64,000 nucleotides of DNA from Rugamonas rivuli (lineage in GTDB: Bacteria; Pseudomonadota; Gammaproteobacteria; Burkholderiales; Burkholderiaceae_D). Below, piece by piece: positions 26,767 to 33,127 of the stretch. Within the stretch, counting starts at the first letter, position 1, and each line of letters begins with the position of its first letter. The stretch is taken from assembly GCF_009380165.1 (NCBI RefSeq), contig NZ_WHUF01000004.1, positions 186,001 through 250,000 of the forward strand, written 5' to 3'. A model generated the notes under the pieces. It saw nothing but the letters and a program-made list of their open reading frames with translations. It was not told the DNA's origin and did not search any database. The translations under genes and the position numbers were made by a program.

Positions 26767-27611
26767 TACACCCGATGCCCGATCCAATCGCCCTGCAACT
26801 GGGGCCGGTGGCGATCCACTGGTACGGATTGATGTACGTCCTCGCCTTCGCCATGTTCATCGCGCTGGGCCGCGTGCGCATCAAGCAGCCGCACATCGCC
26901 GCGCAGGGCTGGAAGAAGGAAGACCTGGACGACATGCTGTTCTACGGCATGCTGGGCGTGGTGATCGGCGGGCGCATGGGCGAGGTGCTGTTCTACCGTC
27001 CCGGCTACTTCTTCGCCAATCCGATCGAGATCCTCAAGGTCTGGCATGGCGGCATGTCCTTCCACGGCGGCTTCCTCGGCGTGCTGATCGCGATGGCCGT
27101 GTGGGCGCGCAAGAGCGGCCGCAATCTGCTGGACGTGTACGACTTCATCGCGCCGCTGGTGCCGCTGGGTTACGCCGCCGGACGCCTGGGCAACTTCATC
27201 AACGCCGAGCTGCCGGGCCGCGTGGTGAGCGATCAAACGCTGCCATGGGCGATGCTGTGGCCGGACACGAACTATCCGCTGTGGCCGAATCCCGTGTTCC
27301 TGCAAGGCTTGCGCCATCCATCGCCGTTGTATCAGCTGCTGATCGATGGCCTGCTGGTGTTCGCGATCCTGTGGCTGTATGCGCGCAAGGAGCGCCCACG
27401 CCTGGCGGTCGGCGCGACGTACACGCTGCTGTATGGCTGCGCGCGATTCTTCACCGAATACTTCCGCACGCCGGATTGGGAAACCACCGTGCTCGGCATG
27501 CCGATCACCTCGGGCCAGGTGCTGTCGCTGCCGATGGTCGCCGGCGCGCTGGCGATGCTGGCGTGGGCCTACACCGTCAAACAAAAAGGCCGCGCGCCCA
27601 TCAAGGCCTGA
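26760..27611 (+). CDS. lgt: Prolipoprotein diacylglyceryl transferase
   Basis: This 283-residue inner-membrane enzyme transfers diacylglycerol from phosphatidylglycerol to the lipobox cysteine of prolipoproteins. Lgt signatures are the HGGMSFHGGFLG loop with the key His, and the GRLGNFINAELPGRV motif with the catalytic Arg and Asn. About seven membrane segments and the C-terminal YGCARFFTEYFRTPD are also typical. AAGGAAG precedes the ATG, which lies inside the 3' end of the lysR gene. Confidence 0.95.
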   Translation: MLIHPMPDPIALQLGPVAIHWYGLMYVLAFAMFIALGRVRIKQPHIAAQGWKKEDLDDMLFYGMLGVVIGGRMGEVLFYRPGYFFANPIEILKVWHGGMSFHGGFLGVLIAMAVWARKSGRNLLDVYDFIAPLVPLGYAAGRLGNFINAELPGRVVSDQTLPWAMLWPDTNYPLWPNPVFLQGLRHPSPLYQLLIDGLLVFAILWLYARKERPRLAVGATYTLLYGCARFFTEYFRTPDWETTVLGMPITSGQVLSLPMVAGALAMLAWAYTVKQKGRAPIKA

Positions 27612-27633
27612 TCGTATTAAAGTTGGTGGTGAA

Positions 27634-28104
27634 ATGAACCATCAGATAGAAAACTGGGTAGCAAGAATTTTCTCCGACCTCAGCAAGGAAAAAGTCCCGG
27701 ATTTTTCCGGCTTGGGTCTGCTGTTTTATCGCCCCGGTTTTCTACTGCCATCGGTATCACTGGCTCCCGATGTTTCGTCATTGGACTTGCCAACCAAAAA
27801 TGTCCGCCAAAGCGCCGAGCTATTGCATCAGATATGTCGGCGCGTGTCGCCATTCCATGATGGCTTCCATTTGGTGAATGCCGATAGCCTTGCGATCACT
27901 CACGTCTGCCAGTTTCTCTCGCCGCCAGTACCTGATCAAAGTCATCCGATAGCGAACAGCCAGCCCATCGGCGCGCGATTCATGGCAGCATATCTCTGTT
28001 CAATGCTGCCGTCAGTCGCAGCCGCAGCCACCCTCAGCAAGCACACCGGGGGCACTCTTTTCATTCGGGGAACAACGCGTAAGATCTCGCCGCCGGAAAG
28101 CTAA
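27634..28104 (+). CDS. DisA_N/diadenylate-cyclase-like protein, divergent active site (candidate signal synthase)
   Basis: A 156-residue soluble protein with no annotation I can assign with certainty. By eye its C-terminal half aligns to the DAC domain of DisA/CdaA. SPFHDGFHLVNADS (His75-Asp76-Gly77) fits the LHDGAVIV region, VCQFLSPP fits GC-x-LPLS, and IGARFMAAYLCSMLPSVAAAATLSKHTGG (112-140) fits LGTRHRAA...VVSEETG. The catalytic motifs differ: DGA is DGF, RHR is RFM and SEE is SKH. Only the metal-ligand Asp and first Arg remain, so nucleotide use may differ or be lost. Residues 1-70 are partly helical. It follows lgt by 22 nt, is more AT-rich than lgt, and ends 1 nt before a Cap15/2TM-beta-like gene. 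A cyclic-nucleotide synthase for that effector is the inference. Start: ATG at 27634 with a weak GGTGG-type ribosome-binding site. Confidence 0.6.
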   Translation: MNHQIENWVARIFSDLSKEKVPDFSGLGLLFYRPGFLLPSVSLAPDVSSLDLPTKNVRQSAELLHQICRRVSPFHDGFHLVNADSLAITHVCQFLSPPVPDQSHPIANSQPIGARFMAAYLCSMLPSVAAAATLSKHTGGTLFIRGTTRKISPPES

Positions 28105-28105
28105 A

Positions 28106-28762
28106 ATGCTCAGCATCGGAACAAATGCCGACCACCTCAAGAAATTCATTTATCTGACGGTGGTCTTGTTTTTGTTATGCCTCTTTCTGAGCTGGGCGGT
28201 GACCGGCTTTGCAGAAACAAGGGAAATCGTCAGCCACATTCCAGCAGCCATCTCCGGCACGCTACTGGCCTGTATCGCGATCATAAAATGGGGATGGAAA
28301 CTGCGCCCCTTTCCTTGGATCTTAGGCGTGCCTGTGCTGGAAGGGACATGGACGGGGCATCTGGAATCCGACTGGGAACGGGGTCGGGACAATGTGCAAC
28401 AACAGCCTCCAATTGTCTTCTCGATCCGCCAAGACCTGCTATCCCTGACAGTTTTAAGCTTTACGCGGGACCGACATGGCGTCTCCTACGCAGCGCAATT
28501 GATTACCAACGACGCCGCCCAGATTAAACGACTGGTCTATCTATACTCACTGAACGAAGCATTTCGCGCGGGAGAAGGTACGCAGCAAGGGGCCGCGGAG
28601 ATTCAAATTGGAGGCAAGCACACACTTGAAATGCGTGGCGAATACTGGACCAACACAAAAACCCGCGGAAGGGTGATATTGACACGGCGCTCACCGCTGA
28701 TCAGTGGTTCGTTCGAGGAGGCATGCGAACGCTGGCCGCTAGCGACCTGGAAGAATTTCTAA
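28106..28762 (+). CDS. Cap15/2TM-beta-like membrane effector
   Basis: This 218-residue protein has two predicted membrane helices (about 14-35 and 44-62), then a beta-rich domain from residue 72. That domain opens with ILGVPVLEGTWTGHLESDW and contains LTVLSFTRDRHGVSYAAQL and LEMRGEYWTNTKTRGRVILTRR. The two-helix plus beta-barrel layout, the P-x-x-x-G-x-W-x-G opening and the G-x-Y-W-T-x-x-x-T-x-G-x-x-x-L-x-R end are the marks I know of the Cap15 / SMODS-associated 2TM-beta family. Members bind cyclic dinucleotides and disrupt the inner membrane in CBASS and Panoptes defence. It begins 1 nt after the DAC-like gene, so the two form one operon. Family assignment is by pattern only. Confidence 0.7.
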   Translation: MLSIGTNADHLKKFIYLTVVLFLLCLFLSWAVTGFAETREIVSHIPAAISGTLLACIAIIKWGWKLRPFPWILGVPVLEGTWTGHLESDWERGRDNVQQQPPIVFSIRQDLLSLTVLSFTRDRHGVSYAAQLITNDAAQIKRLVYLYSLNEAFRAGEGTQQGAAEIQIGGKHTLEMRGEYWTNTKTRGRVILTRRSPLISGSFEEACERWPLATWKNF

Positions 28763-28782
28763 CAGTGAGGCCATAGCCTGCG

Positions 28783-29244
28783 CTAATTTTTCAGCAGCTT
28801 GACGATGGCGGCCCACTGCGCCGCCGTCACCGGCGTGATCGACAGGCGGCTGCCTTTTTGCAGCACCACCATGTCCTCCAGCGCCGGTATCGTGCGCATC
28901 TCCGCCAGCGGCAGCAAGCGCGTTTTCTGCGTGCCGCGCACATCGACCGAAATCCAGCGCGGCTGTTCCTGCGTGGCCTTGGGGTCGTAGTACTTGCTGT
29001 CCTTGTCGAACTGAGTGGCGTCGGGATACGGCCCGCCCACCACTTTCGCCAGCCCGGCGATGCCGGGTTCCGGACAGCTGGAGTGGTAGAACAGCACGCC
29101 GTCGCCATCCTGCATACCATCGCGCATGAAGTTGCGGGCCTGGTAGTTGCGCACGCCGAACCACGGCGTGGTCTGATCGGGCGAAGCCATCACATCGTCG
29201 ATGCTGACTTCATCGGGCTCGGATTTCATCAACCAATATTGCAT
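28783..29244 (-). CDS. EVE-domain protein (PUA-like)
   Basis: This 153-residue single-domain protein starts MQYWLMKSEPDEVSIDDV, the EVE-family opening (Y-W-L-x-K-S-E-P). WFGVRNYQARNFMRDGMQDGDGVLFYHSS is the other core motif. EVE domains bind modified cytosine/nucleic acid, and the short stand-alone form (thymocyte nuclear protein-like) is widely conserved without a settled bacterial role. The ATG at 29244 has GGAGA upstream. The longer frame to 29283 runs into the 6S RNA terminator and is unlikely. It follows 6S RNA on the same strand. Confidence 0.9.
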   Translation of the reverse strand: MQYWLMKSEPDEVSIDDVMASPDQTTPWFGVRNYQARNFMRDGMQDGDGVLFYHSSCPEPGIAGLAKVVGGPYPDATQFDKDSKYYDPKATQEQPRWISVDVRGTQKTRLLPLAEMRTIPALEDMVVLQKGSRLSITPVTAAQWAAIVKLLKN

Positions 29245-29260
29245 GGATTTTCTCCAGACG

Positions 29261-29299
29261 AAAAAAAGCGGCTGCGCACTCACATGCTTGCAACCGCTT
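29261..29299 (-). terminator. Rho-independent terminator of 6S RNA
   Basis: Read on the minus strand, AAGCGGTTGC (29299-29290) pairs with GCAGCCGCTT (29275-29266) with one G-U wobble, followed by seven T (29267-29261). It ends ssrS just before the EVE gene. Confidence 0.8.
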
Positions 29300-29305
29300 C
29301 TTTAT

Positions 29306-29489
29306 ATGATAGGCCCCGCCTGTGCCGTCTTTGCCGGCATCCCGAACCAAACGGTTCAAGGTGGTCACAGTTAGTTCAATTTCGGGTTCATCGGACTAGC
29401 GACGCTCACGCCCATCGAACAAAATTCCGCAACCGGTGCACATAAATGGTTCAAGGAATATATGGCAATCGCGAACACCGCAGGGTGAA
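29306..29489 (-). ncRNA. ssrS: 6S RNA
   Basis: The minus strand between zapA and the EVE gene has the two conserved ends of 6S RNA: CCCTGCGGTGTTCG near the 5' end (compare CCCTGGGGTGTTCG in E. coli) and CACCTTGAACCG-TTTGGTTC with the GC-rich closing strand (GGCACAGGCGGGG) near the 3' end. The two ends can pair to form the closing stem around a central bubble. Gene order zapA-ssrS is the conserved proteobacterial one. A TAAACT -10-like hexamer lies about 7 nt upstream. 6S RNA binds sigma70 RNA polymerase in stationary phase. Ends are approximate to about 5 nt. Confidence 0.85.
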
Positions 29490-29535
29490 ACGAAGTTTAC
29501 TCTTTTGTCCGCCGCAAAGGAAGGAGTTTAGCGAA

Positions 29536-29847
29536 TTAAAACAGGGTTTCTTGCGGCGTCAGCGCGCTGTCGAGTACTTTGTGCATGGCGCTGATCTTGG
29601 TCTGCACTTCCAGTATAGACATGTCCGACAGCGGCCCCACCGGCGATTTCACCGACAGGAACTCCGCCGCCATGCCCAGCGCAGCCATCACGGCGATGCG
29701 GTCGTTGCCCTTGACCTTGCCGGCATCGCGGATCGCGGTCATCTTCTTGTCCAGGAAAGCAGCGGCCTCGCGCAGCGCGCGCTCCTCGCCTTCCTTGACG
29801 ACCAGTCGATACGGCGAACCCATGATGGTCACATCCAGCTGTATCAT
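29536..29847 (-). CDS. zapA: Cell division protein ZapA
   Basis: This 103-residue cytosolic protein bundles FtsZ filaments at the division ring. The N-terminal part is the ZapA fold (MIQLDVTIMGSPYRLVVKEGEERALREAAAFLDKKM), followed by a long helix for tetramerisation (VMAALGMAAEFLS...). The length is normal. It overlaps the upstream coiled-coil gene by 4 nt (ATGA) and is followed by 6S RNA. Confidence 0.92.
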   Translation of the reverse strand: MIQLDVTIMGSPYRLVVKEGEERALREAAAFLDKKMTAIRDAGKVKGNDRIAVMAALGMAAEFLSVKSPVGPLSDMSILEVQTKISAMHKVLDSALTPQETLF

Positions 29848-30086
29848 CGTGCATCCTCGTTTTCAGGCTGTTCTTCCTGTTCGGCGTCGCCGTCGAGCGC
29901 AGGGATTTTCTCCAGCAAGGCTTCCACCCGGCCGGCCGCTTCACTCAGCTTGCGCTGATAGCTCATGTTCTCGATCACCAGGGCGGCATTCGCCTGGCGC
30001 AGTTGGGCATTTTCCCGGCGCAGGGCCTGGGTCATCTCGGCCAGCTGGTCGATTTTGTCGGATAGTTCTTCGAATTCTGAAATCAT
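29844..30086 (-). CDS. Short coiled-coil protein coupled to zapA (TIGR02449/ZapB-like)
   Basis: This 80-residue acidic protein is essentially one coiled coil (FEELSDKIDQLAEMTQALRRENAQLRQANAALVIEN) with leucine/asparagine heptads, as in the TIGR02449 and ZapB-type proteins that accompany zapA. I chose the ATG at 30086 (MISEFEELSD) because a GGCGGG ribosome-binding site is just upstream. The longer frame would add low-complexity sequence through the hairpin region. It is translationally coupled to zapA (ATGA), and a role in division is inferred from that. Confidence 0.8.
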   Translation of the reverse strand: MISEFEELSDKIDQLAEMTQALRRENAQLRQANAALVIENMSYQRKLSEAAGRVEALLEKIPALDGDAEQEEQPENEDAR

Positions 30087-30131
30087 CCCGCCACTATAGG
30101 CAGCGCGCGTTACGCCGTCAACAGAATCGCA

Positions 30132-30194
30132 CGCTTGCCCGCATATTTGGCGGGCAAGCGCGTGATTTATTTCCTTGCCGTCAACGCGTTGACG
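30132..30194. repeat. 11-bp-stem hairpin and 16-bp palindrome downstream of GH2 gene
   Basis: CGCTTGCCCGC (30132-30142) pairs perfectly with GCGGGCAAGCG (30150-30160) around a 7-nt loop. CGTCAACGCGTTGACG (30179-30194) is a perfect 16-bp palindrome 8 nt before the GH2 stop codon. The hairpin lies between the GH2 gene and the zapB-like gene, so it can reduce readthrough, but there is no T tract on the minus strand for a canonical terminator. Confidence 0.6.
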
Positions 30195-30201
30195 AGAATT
30201 G

Positions 30202-33051
30202 CTATTTTGCCAGCAAGCGTGGCGCAATACTCACATGGCCTTCGATGCCGCTGGTTTTCCCATCCTCCGCTTCGATGAGGACATTGATCTCGCGCTGTCC
30301 GGCACCAGCCGGCAGCGTCAGCTCAAACGCTGCCGGCGAGTAGCTTTCCTTCCTGCCGATCAACTGTCCATTCAGCCAGACCTCGGCCTTGCCGCGCACG
30401 CTGGCGAAACGAATCACACCGCTGCCATCGGCCAGGTTCTTGCGCGGCGTGAAGCTGGCGCGGTACAGATGATATTTCGCAGCGGCCGGCGCGATCATCG
30501 GCGGCGAACCCCAGCCCCAGGTGTTCATATCGAAGCTGGCCAGCTGCTGATTGGGATCCGGCCGCTGGGCGGTGTCCGGCGCGATGCGCCAGCTGCGCAC
30601 CAGCGTCAGCGGCGCCTCGGCCGATTCCACGTAAGGCTGCGCCGGAACCGCCCTCACTGGAATATCGATGCGCGCAGGCGCCAGCCCCGCCGCAGTGGCG
30701 GTCACGCTGATGGCCTCCGCGCTGTCGTAGCGGCTCTGCACGATCAGCTGCGCCAAGCCGTTGAACAGCCGGCGCGTCGCACCCTTCTCGTCCTCGTGCG
30801 AATTCGGATCGCCGTTGCCATGGCCGATGGAGCGGCCGCCGCCCGTCACCGCAAACGTCACCTGCGCATCGGCCAGCGGCACAGCGCGGCCCTGAGCATC
30901 CAGCGCGCGCACCGTGATCGGCATCGCATCGCGGCCGTCGCCGGCCAGTTGCGTGCGGTCGGGCGCCAGCTCCAGCGCGACTGCGGCGCCTGTGGTTTCC
31001 ACCGCCGTGCGTGCGACCTCCTTGCCGCCGTTGTAGCCGATCGCCTCCAGCTTGCCCGGCGCGTAGGCGACGTTGAAGTTGTTCATGCGGTACTGGTCCA
31101 CCTTCTGCTCGCCGAGCAGGCGGCCATTCAGCAGCAGCTGCACGCGCTCCACGTTGGCCATCACCATGACGCGAATCTCCTTGCCCTCGCTGCCGCTCCA
31201 GTTCCAATGCGGCGCGATGTGGATCAGCGGGCGGTCCTTGATCCACTGTACCTGATGGATGTAATAGGCGTTCTTCGGGAAGCCGTTCAGGTCCATGATG
31301 CCGAACACCGAACTGACAGAAGGCCATTCGTTGGGCGTAGGCTCGCCGCGATAATCGAAGCCGGTCCAGACGAAACCGCCCGCCACATAAGGCCGCGTGG
31401 CGATCGCCTGCCATGCGTCGCGGTGGGTATTGCCCCACTCCGCCGCATCGTCGTCGTAGCTGGCGATCAGGTTTTTCTCGCGCACGGTCTTGAACTCGCC
31501 GCGCGTCATGTAGGCCGAGGTGTCCTCCGAGCTGGTGAACGGCTTGTTCGGATTGGCCTTGTGATAGCGGTCGTAGTCCGGCACCTGGTAGTTGGAACCC
31601 ACCACGTCCACTGCGTGCGACACGTTCAGCTCCGTCAGGAAGCCGCCGTTCATCGCCGCCGTCACCGGCCGCGTATCGTCCAACGCCTTCACGGCGGCCG
31701 ACATACGGCGCACCATTTCGTAGCCCACTTCGGTGGCCTGCTCCGGCTCTTCATTGAACACCGACCACAGGATCACGCCCGGATGATGGCGATCGCGCTT
31801 GACCATCCACTCCAGCTGCTTCAAATAATCCGGCGAGGGATTGAAGTTGCGGTTCTCGTCCATGACTACAAAGCCCATGCGGTCCACCAGATCCAGCACC
31901 TCGGCCGCCGGCGCGTTATGCGAGAAACGGATCGCGTTCACGCCCAGCTCCTTCAAGCGCCGCAGGCGGTACTCCCACACCGAATCCGGTACTGCCACGC
32001 CAACACCCGCATGGTCCTGGTGGATGCACACGCCCTGCAGCTTCACATGCACGCCGTTCAGGAAGAAGCCCTGCGCCGCATCGAAGCGTATGGTGCGGAA
32101 GCCGGTATGCAGCGATACCTCGTCCAGCGCCTTGCCGTCCTGCAGAACGCGCGTCGTCACGCGATACAGATTGGTTTTCTCCAGCGACCACAATGCCGGG
32201 GCGGCGATGGCCAGCGGAACCTGCACCGTGCCCGCGCCCAGCGCCGCCACGCGCGCGGTGGTGCTCCTGCGCAGCACCTGCTTGCCGGCGGGGTCGAACA
32301 GCGTCACCTCCACCGTCACGCCACTGGCCTGCTTGCCGCTGTTGTTCAGCGTGACTTCGACGGGTATCGTCCACTGCGTGCCCTTGCCCGAAGGCGGCAC
32401 AGGCGTGGCATGCACGCCGTCCGTGGCCACATGCACCGGATCGCGCTTGACCAGCCACGCATGGCGATACATGCCCGCGCCCTCGTACCACCAGCCCTCC
32501 ATGGCCTCGGCATCGGCGCGGATGGCGATGGTGTTCATCGCATCGCCATAGCGCAGATAAGGCGTGATGTCGATATAGCTGGAGTTGTAGCCGGACCAGT
32601 TGCGGTTCACCACATTGCCGTTCACCCAAACGGTGGCGTGGGTGGCGATGGCGTCGAACTGCAATTCGAAATGGCGGCCACGATCTGCTGCGTCCACACG
32701 CAGATAGCGGCGATACCAGCCGATACCGCGCGGACGGTAGCCCTGCGACACGTTGGTATTGGGATCGAACGGACCTTCGACCGCCCAGTCATGCGGCAGG
32801 TCCAGGTGGCGCCAGTCGGAATCGTCGTACTCCGTGCCGGCTGCGCCGGCGGCATTGCCCGCCTTGGCGTTGCCGTAGGATTCGCCGTGTCCCTTGATCG
32901 GCGGCTGGACGATATCGCCCAGGTGGAACAGCCAGCCGCGATCCAGCGACAGCTTCTCGCGGCCCTGCGTCGCCGCATGGGCGGATACGCCGGCCACCAA
33001 TAAAACCAGGGCGCCGCATAAACGTCGCCAGTTCATCGTCATCATTTTCAA
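30202..33051 (-). CDS. Exported GH2 beta-galactosidase
   Basis: This 949-residue glycoside hydrolase has a signal peptide (NWRRLCGALVLLVAGVSAHA), so it acts in the periplasm or at the surface. The GH2 sugar-binding domain begins near residue 30 (SLDRGWLFHLGD). The TIM barrel contains the acid/base Glu in VILWSVFNEEP and the nucleophile Glu in FVWTGFDYRGEPTP. C-terminal beta-sandwich domains follow, one with a DUF4982-like stretch. FHDAFVMDEN-type LacZ domains of the large E. coli enzyme are absent. It is the last gene of the TonB-receptor group, and the locus suggests beta-galactoside hydrolysis. The start may be one of three Met within the first six residues. Confidence 0.88.
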   Translation of the reverse strand: MKMMTMNWRRLCGALVLLVAGVSAHAATQGREKLSLDRGWLFHLGDIVQPPIKGHGESYGNAKAGNAAGAAGTEYDDSDWRHLDLPHDWAVEGPFDPNTNVSQGYRPRGIGWYRRYLRVDAADRGRHFELQFDAIATHATVWVNGNVVNRNWSGYNSSYIDITPYLRYGDAMNTIAIRADAEAMEGWWYEGAGMYRHAWLVKRDPVHVATDGVHATPVPPSGKGTQWTIPVEVTLNNSGKQASGVTVEVTLFDPAGKQVLRRSTTARVAALGAGTVQVPLAIAAPALWSLEKTNLYRVTTRVLQDGKALDEVSLHTGFRTIRFDAAQGFFLNGVHVKLQGVCIHQDHAGVGVAVPDSVWEYRLRRLKELGVNAIRFSHNAPAAEVLDLVDRMGFVVMDENRNFNPSPDYLKQLEWMVKRDRHHPGVILWSVFNEEPEQATEVGYEMVRRMSAAVKALDDTRPVTAAMNGGFLTELNVSHAVDVVGSNYQVPDYDRYHKANPNKPFTSSEDTSAYMTRGEFKTVREKNLIASYDDDAAEWGNTHRDAWQAIATRPYVAGGFVWTGFDYRGEPTPNEWPSVSSVFGIMDLNGFPKNAYYIHQVQWIKDRPLIHIAPHWNWSGSEGKEIRVMVMANVERVQLLLNGRLLGEQKVDQYRMNNFNVAYAPGKLEAIGYNGGKEVARTAVETTGAAVALELAPDRTQLAGDGRDAMPITVRALDAQGRAVPLADAQVTFAVTGGGRSIGHGNGDPNSHEDEKGATRRLFNGLAQLIVQSRYDSAEAISVTATAAGLAPARIDIPVRAVPAQPYVESAEAPLTLVRSWRIAPDTAQRPDPNQQLASFDMNTWGWGSPPMIAPAAAKYHLYRASFTPRKNLADGSGVIRFASVRGKAEVWLNGQLIGRKESYSPAAFELTLPAGAGQREINVLIEAEDGKTSGIEGHVSIAPRLLAK

Positions 33052-33066
33052 GTCACGCTCCCGGAT

Positions 33067-33102
33067 AAAAAAAACGGAACGGCGCCATCACGCACCGTTC
33101 CG
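33067..33102 (-). terminator. Rho-independent terminator between TonB receptor and GH2 genes
   Basis: CGGAACGG (33075-33082) pairs with CCGTTCCG (33095-33102) around a 12-nt loop, and the minus-strand reading ends in eight T (33074-33067). It closes the TonB-receptor transcript, so GH2 expression relies on readthrough or its own promoter. Confidence 0.8.
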
Positions 33103-33127
33103 CCAAACCACAATCGGAGGGCCGATG

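Noticed and set aside
27634..28104. Assignment of the first defence-like gene as mCpol (Panoptes OptS)
   Set aside because: No palm-domain GGDD-type motif was found. The HDG/GAR/S-x-x-TGG order suits a DAC-type fold better. A fold search is still needed.
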